From Desulfobacula sp. (lineage in GTDB: Bacteria > Desulfobacterota > Desulfobacteria > Desulfobacterales > Desulfobacteraceae), in NCBI GenBank assembly GCA_029940245.1, contig JAOZRF010000084.1, forward strand, positions 1 to 9,263: 9,263 bases of DNA, read 5' to 3'. This document shows positions 6,017-9,263 of this stretch, piece by piece (position 1 is the stretch's first letter; the number at the start of each line of letters is the position of its first letter). The notes beneath the pieces were generated by a model that saw only the letters and a list, made by a program, of their open reading frames with translations, ran no database searches and had not been told where the DNA came from. The position numbers were made by a program, and so were the translations under genes.

Positions 6017-7567
6017 ATGGCATTTGAAAAGGCGCTGGATACCCTGAAAGCCGAGCAGGACAGGACGATGGCCATGGGCGGTGCCGAAAAGATTTCCCGC
6101 CAGCATGAAAAGGGCCGGTATACGGCCCGGGAGCGGATTGACAGGCTGCTGGACACAGATTCCTTTTTTGAGGTGGGCCGGTTTGCCCATTCAGATATGC
6201 CGGGAATGGAAAATAAAACGCCGGCCGACAGTAAAATAACGGGATACGGTAAATTGGACGGCCGGCAGGTGGCGGTATCGGCCAATGATTTTACGGTCAT
6301 GGCAGCCACTTCCAGCCGGGTGGCCGGCAAAAAAGAACAGCAGGTAAAAAACTACGCCGCTAAAAAAGGACTGCCCATGGTTTATCTTGGGGAAGCAGGC
6401 GGTGCCCGGATGCCGGATATCATGGGTGCCAAAGGACTTTCTTCCTTTGGCGGCGGCGGGTTTGATTCTTTTCTCCAGATCATGAGCCGGGTCAGGAAAA
6501 ACCTGTTGATCACGGCCATCATGGGAGAATGCTATGGCATGCCGACATGGATGGCCTGTCTGTCCGATTTTGTCGTCCAGGTAAAGGGAACCGCCATGGG
6601 GGTGTCCGGTCCCCGGGTTCTGGAGCTGGCCCTGGGAGAAAAAATATCAGATGAAGACCTGGGGGGCTGCAAGGTCCACAGTGAAATTACCGGAACCATT
6701 GACCGGGTCGCCGACACGGAAGACCATTGTTTTGATATCATCCGGCAGTACTTAAGTTATATGCCTTCACACAGGGATGAAGCACCACCGGTTCATCCCG
6801 TGGCAGAAGGGTCCGGCAACGGAATGGAAAACATCCTGTCTCTTCTGCCGGAAAAACGGAACCGGACCTATGATATGGTGAAAATTTTACATTGTATTGC
6901 AGATAAAAACAGTCTATTTGACATCAAACCAGATTTTGGAAAATCGGTCATAACAACACTGGCAAGGATGAATGGCCGGTCCGTGGGCATGATTGCCAGT
7001 CAGCCCATGGTAATGGGCGGTGCCATGGATACAAAAGGAATTGACAAGGTCACAAGCTTTATATGCATGTGTGACACCTATAATATCCCCCTTCTTTTTT
7101 TTCATGATATTCCGGGATTTCTGGTAGGCAGGGAAGCGGAAAGAAAAAAAGTGGCAGCCAAGGTCATGAATTACATGAATGCATTGGGCCAGGTGAGTGT
7201 GCCCAAAATTTCCGTGATTGTGAGAAAAACATATGGGATGGCGTTCTGGAATATGGCAGGATCAGGATGCGGCACTGATTTTCTAGTGGCCTGGCCCACG
7301 GCGGAAATGAGTTTTGTAGACCCGGTCATTGCCACTAATGTGGTTTCCGGTGCCTCAACAGATACACCCCAAAAAAAATCGTCCCTTCTTTCAACCATGA
7401 TCAATGAGACATCACCCTTTGGCGCAGCCGGCATGTATGATATTCATGACGTCATTGATCCGAAAGAAACAAGGGACTATATCCTCCATGCCCTGGAAAT
7501 TTCATGGACCCATCCTGGAAGCGGCATTGGAAAACATCAACTGGCCAACTGGCCGACAAAATTTTAA
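6017..7567 (+). CDS. Carboxyltransferase subunit of an acyl-CoA carboxylase/decarboxylase
   Basis: A crotonase-fold carboxyltransferase of 516 residues, the size of propionyl-CoA carboxylase beta or methylmalonyl-CoA decarboxylase alpha. Such subunits move CO2 between biotin on a partner carrier and an acyl-CoA. The N-terminal half shows the entry helix with KGRYTARERIDRLLD at 32-46, the oxyanion-hole GEAGGARMPD at 125-134, a glycine run at 145-148, and SDFVVQVKGTAMGVSGPR at 183-200. The C-terminal half shows SFICMCDTYNIPLLFFHD at 347-364, IPGFLVG at 365-371, VPKISVIVRKTYGMA at 395-409, and AWPTAEMSFVDP at 425-436. In classical PccB the last region continues MGPEGAxN; here it is FVDPVIATN, so this is a divergent branch. 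The ATG at 6017 has AAGGAG at 6005-6010. No biotin carboxylase, biotin carrier or membrane decarboxylase subunit is nearby, so direction (carboxylation or decarboxylation) is unknown. Confidence 0.9.
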   Translation: MAFEKALDTLKAEQDRTMAMGGAEKISRQHEKGRYTARERIDRLLDTDSFFEVGRFAHSDMPGMENKTPADSKITGYGKLDGRQVAVSANDFTVMAATSSRVAGKKEQQVKNYAAKKGLPMVYLGEAGGARMPDIMGAKGLSSFGGGGFDSFLQIMSRVRKNLLITAIMGECYGMPTWMACLSDFVVQVKGTAMGVSGPRVLELALGEKISDEDLGGCKVHSEITGTIDRVADTEDHCFDIIRQYLSYMPSHRDEAPPVHPVAEGSGNGMENILSLLPEKRNRTYDMVKILHCIADKNSLFDIKPDFGKSVITTLARMNGRSVGMIASQPMVMGGAMDTKGIDKVTSFICMCDTYNIPLLFFHDIPGFLVGREAERKKVAAKVMNYMNALGQVSVPKISVIVRKTYGMAFWNMAGSGCGTDFLVAWPTAEMSFVDPVIATNVVSGASTDTPQKKSSLLSTMINETSPFGAAGMYDIHDVIDPKETRDYILHALEISWTHPGSGIGKHQLANWPTKF

Positions 7568-7576
7568 AACAATATA

Positions 7577-7582
7577 GAGGAG
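7577..7582 (+). promoter_or_regulatory. Ribosome binding site supporting a GTG start
   Basis: GAGGAG is six bases before the GTG at 7589. The distance is the same as for the ATG starts of the two preceding genes, and no in-frame ATG is found until residue 15 (inside the conserved N-terminal helix), so GTG is the likely start of the acyl-CoA dehydrogenase. Confidence 0.85.
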
Positions 7583-7588
7583 ACAATA

Positions 7589-8791
7589 GTGGATTTTAAG
7601 ATTTCAGATAAAATTCAGACCATTGTGGACATGATAAATGAGTTTGTGGAAAAGGAACTCATCCCCCTTGAACCGGAATTTCTGGCAAAAGATTTTAAAG
7701 ACCTTCTGCCCATCCTCAAGGAAAAACAGGACCTGGTCAGAAAAATGGAGTTGTGGGCGCCTAATTTCCCTGTTGAATGCGGCGGCATGGGGCTTTCACT
7801 TCTGGAACACGGTCTTGTGTCCGAAGCATTGGGACGCTCTCCTTTAGGACATTATGTTTTCTGGTGCCAGGCACCCGATGCCGGAAATGTTGAAATTCTG
7901 CATCTTCACGGAACAAAAAAACAAAAACAACGATACCTGACGCCTCTGGTAAAAGGCGATATCCGATCATGTTTTGCCATGACCGAGGTGGATATGCCGG
8001 GGTCCAACCCCGTCATGCTGGAAACCACGGCGGTAAAGGACGGGGAGGATTATGTCATCAACGGCCATAAATGGTATACCACGGCAGCAGACGGGGCGAA
8101 TTTTGCCATTGTCATGGCCGTTACCAACCCGGATGCATCAACTTATCGTAAGGCCAGTATGATCATTGTACCAACGGATACCAAAGGGTTCAACCTTGTG
8201 AGGAATATCCCGGTCATGGGCCACAAAGGCAGTGATTATTTCAGCCATGGGGAAATCCTGTTTGAATCCTGCCGGGTTCCGCAGGAAAACCTGCTGGGCC
8301 CGGAAGGCCAGGGGTTTGTCATTGCCCAGGACCGGCTGGGACCGGGACGAATCCATCATTGCATGCGGTGGCTGGGCATCTGCCGGCGGGCTTTTGACCT
8401 TCTCTGCAGCCGGGCAGATGAACGGCTGATATCTCCTTCGGGCAAAACCCTTGGCAGCACCCAGACCGTCCGGAACTGGATCGCTGAATCTGCAGCCGAA
8501 CTCCAGGCGGCAAGGCTGTTAACCCTTAATTCCGCCTGGCAGATTGATCACAATGGTGCGTCCATGGCACGGGATTCCATTTCCATGATCAAATTTGTGG
8601 TGGCCAACACCATGAATAAAATTGTGGACCGGGCACTCCAGGCTTATGGGGGACTGGGAATGACCGATGATACCATCCTGGCCTATTTTTACCGTCATGA
8701 ACGGGCAGCAAGGATTTACGACGGTGCAGATGAGGTACATAAAGCATCCCTTGCAAAACGGATATTAAAAACCTATCACAAAGAACAATAG
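7589..8791 (+). CDS. Acyl-CoA dehydrogenase, ACAD10/11-like subgroup
   Basis: A cytoplasmic FAD enzyme that introduces the alpha,beta double bond in an acyl-CoA and hands the electrons to EtfAB. The 400 residues cover the full family: an N-terminal helical domain (about 1-125, with FPVECGGMGLSLLEH at 60-74), the beta domain with CFAMTEVDMPGSN at 128-140 and INGHKWYTT at 157-165, and the C-terminal helical domain with GPGRIHHCMRWLG at 251-263, QAYGGLGMTDDT at 351-362, and RAARIYDGADEVHK at 372-385. The phrases GPGRIHHCMR and DGxDEVH resemble ACAD10/11-type proteins. At the position of the catalytic Glu of medium-chain dehydrogenase (YEGT) this protein has Asp378 (YDGA), as in that subgroup. 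The start is GTG with a strong Shine-Dalgarno. It lies 21 bases after the carboxyltransferase and 7 bases before the regulator. Preferred chain length or branching cannot be told from sequence alone. Confidence 0.94.
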   Translation: MDFKISDKIQTIVDMINEFVEKELIPLEPEFLAKDFKDLLPILKEKQDLVRKMELWAPNFPVECGGMGLSLLEHGLVSEALGRSPLGHYVFWCQAPDAGNVEILHLHGTKKQKQRYLTPLVKGDIRSCFAMTEVDMPGSNPVMLETTAVKDGEDYVINGHKWYTTAADGANFAIVMAVTNPDASTYRKASMIIVPTDTKGFNLVRNIPVMGHKGSDYFSHGEILFESCRVPQENLLGPEGQGFVIAQDRLGPGRIHHCMRWLGICRRAFDLLCSRADERLISPSGKTLGSTQTVRNWIAESAAELQAARLLTLNSAWQIDHNGASMARDSISMIKFVVANTMNKIVDRALQAYGGLGMTDDTILAYFYRHERAARIYDGADEVHKASLAKRILKTYHKEQ

Positions 8792-8798
8792 AATCCCT

Positions 8799-9263
8799 AT
8801 GGATTACAGGGCATTTAAGAAAATATATGGGGCCTCCACCAAGGATATTTCCAGGGAAGTGTACAGAAATAACCAGGATACCATACAGATTAAAAAGGAG
8901 GAAACCGCTGTAAATAATCTGGAAAAGATTTTTGATGCCGTTTTTCATATCTCCTATAAAAAAGGATTTCAGGCCATGAGCATGCGGGATTTAAGCCAGA
9001 GAACCGGCATGAGTCTGGGGTCTTTGTATGCCTATTTCAAAGGCAAAAAAGACCTTCTAGAAATTATCCAGACCCAGGGATGGATGATTATCAAAAAAGA
9101 TCTTGAGCAGGTATTAAAAGCTTATGATCCGCCGGGGGAAAGGCTTAAGGCGATCATCAAAGCCCATGTTTTCCTGTCTGAATTATTCCGGCCCTGGTTT
9201 TATTTTACCTTTATGGAAGCCCGGAATATTGAGGCAGCCAAATCCATGGAAGACCATAACCAG
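8799..9263 (+). CDS. TetR-family transcriptional regulator (C-terminus beyond window)
   Basis: The frame starting at ATG 8799 is open to the right edge, giving 155 residues. Residues 41-91 form a TetR-type DNA-binding domain: LEKIFDAVFHISYKKGF, then the helix-turn-helix with MSMRDLSQRTGMSLGSLYAYF at 60-80 and the closing KGKKDLLEII at 81-90. The remaining visible part (about 92-155) is the start of the ligand-binding helical domain. It has an unusual lysine-rich stretch of 40 residues before the DNA-binding domain. The ATG, 7 bases after the dehydrogenase stop, has no good Shine-Dalgarno, so coupling to upstream translation is likely; a better AAGGAGG at 8895-8901 has no usable in-frame start just after it. 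It is the best candidate for binding the palindromes at 598 and 2459, probably responding to an acyl-CoA as relatives such as FadR of Bacillus do. That function is inferred. Confidence 0.88.
   Translation, partial: MDYRAFKKIYGASTKDISREVYRNNQDTIQIKKEETAVNNLEKIFDAVFHISYKKGFQAMSMRDLSQRTGMSLGSLYAYFKGKKDLLEIIQTQGWMIIKKDLEQVLKAYDPPGERLKAIIKAHVFLSELFRPWFYFTFMEARNIEAAKSMEDHNQ

Noticed and set aside
8895..8901. AAGGAGG as the real ribosome binding site for the TetR gene
   Set aside because: No ATG, GTG or TTG in the right frame follows at usable distance; the bases simply encode Lys-Glu-Glu.
1..9263. CRISPR arrays, tRNAs, insertion sequences or defence genes
   Set aside because: No repeated spacer structure, cloverleaf, transposase or terminal repeats were seen; the coding content is accounted for by metabolic genes and one regulator.

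Overview
The window reads as a fatty-acid or organic-acid catabolic locus of a strictly respiring bacterium, most likely a sulfate-reducing member of the Desulfobacterota (Desulfobacteraceae-like). That placement is an inference from the gene mix: an electron transfer flavoprotein, several acyl-CoA enzymes with no aerobic accessory genes, and a TetR regulator at the operon end. Base composition is moderate, genes are tightly packed, and most carry strong GGAG-type ribosome binding sites. No 16S or other taxonomic marker is present.

Layout. Positions 457 to 1 hold, on the minus strand, the first 152 codons of an NADP-dependent oxidoreductase of the YncB/CurA/prostaglandin-reductase group, cut by the window edge. 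A 198-base divergent intergenic region follows, with promoter-like elements for both directions and a palindrome at 598-613. All other genes are on the plus strand: etfB and etfA overlapping by 4 bases, a 157-base gap with a second, near-identical palindrome (2459-2474) and a good promoter, then two different AMP-forming acyl-CoA synthetases, a carboxyltransferase of the acyl-CoA carboxylase/decarboxylase family, an acyl-CoA dehydrogenase of the ACAD10/11-like group, and a TetR-family regulator cut by the right edge. Spacing between the last five genes is 7 to 30 bases, counting from the RBS-supported starts, so they look like one operon.

How they fit together. One or both synthetases would activate a carboxylic acid to its CoA thioester. 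The dehydrogenase would oxidise the thioester and pass electrons to EtfAB, and the carboxyltransferase would add or remove a carboxyl group on an acyl-CoA. The biotin carboxylase, biotin carrier, ETF:quinone oxidoreductase, enoyl-CoA hydratase and thiolase are not in the window, so the pathway is incomplete here and the substrate cannot be read from the sequence. The TetR protein is the natural candidate for binding the two matching palindromes and controlling etfBA and the synthetase operon as one regulon.

No RNA gene, CRISPR array, insertion sequence, defence system or clear terminator was seen. The most interesting points are the shared operator pair and its position upstream of the -35 boxes, the possible leaderless etfB transcript, the atypical carboxyltransferase without biotin partners, and the dehydrogenase with Asp at the usual catalytic Glu position.
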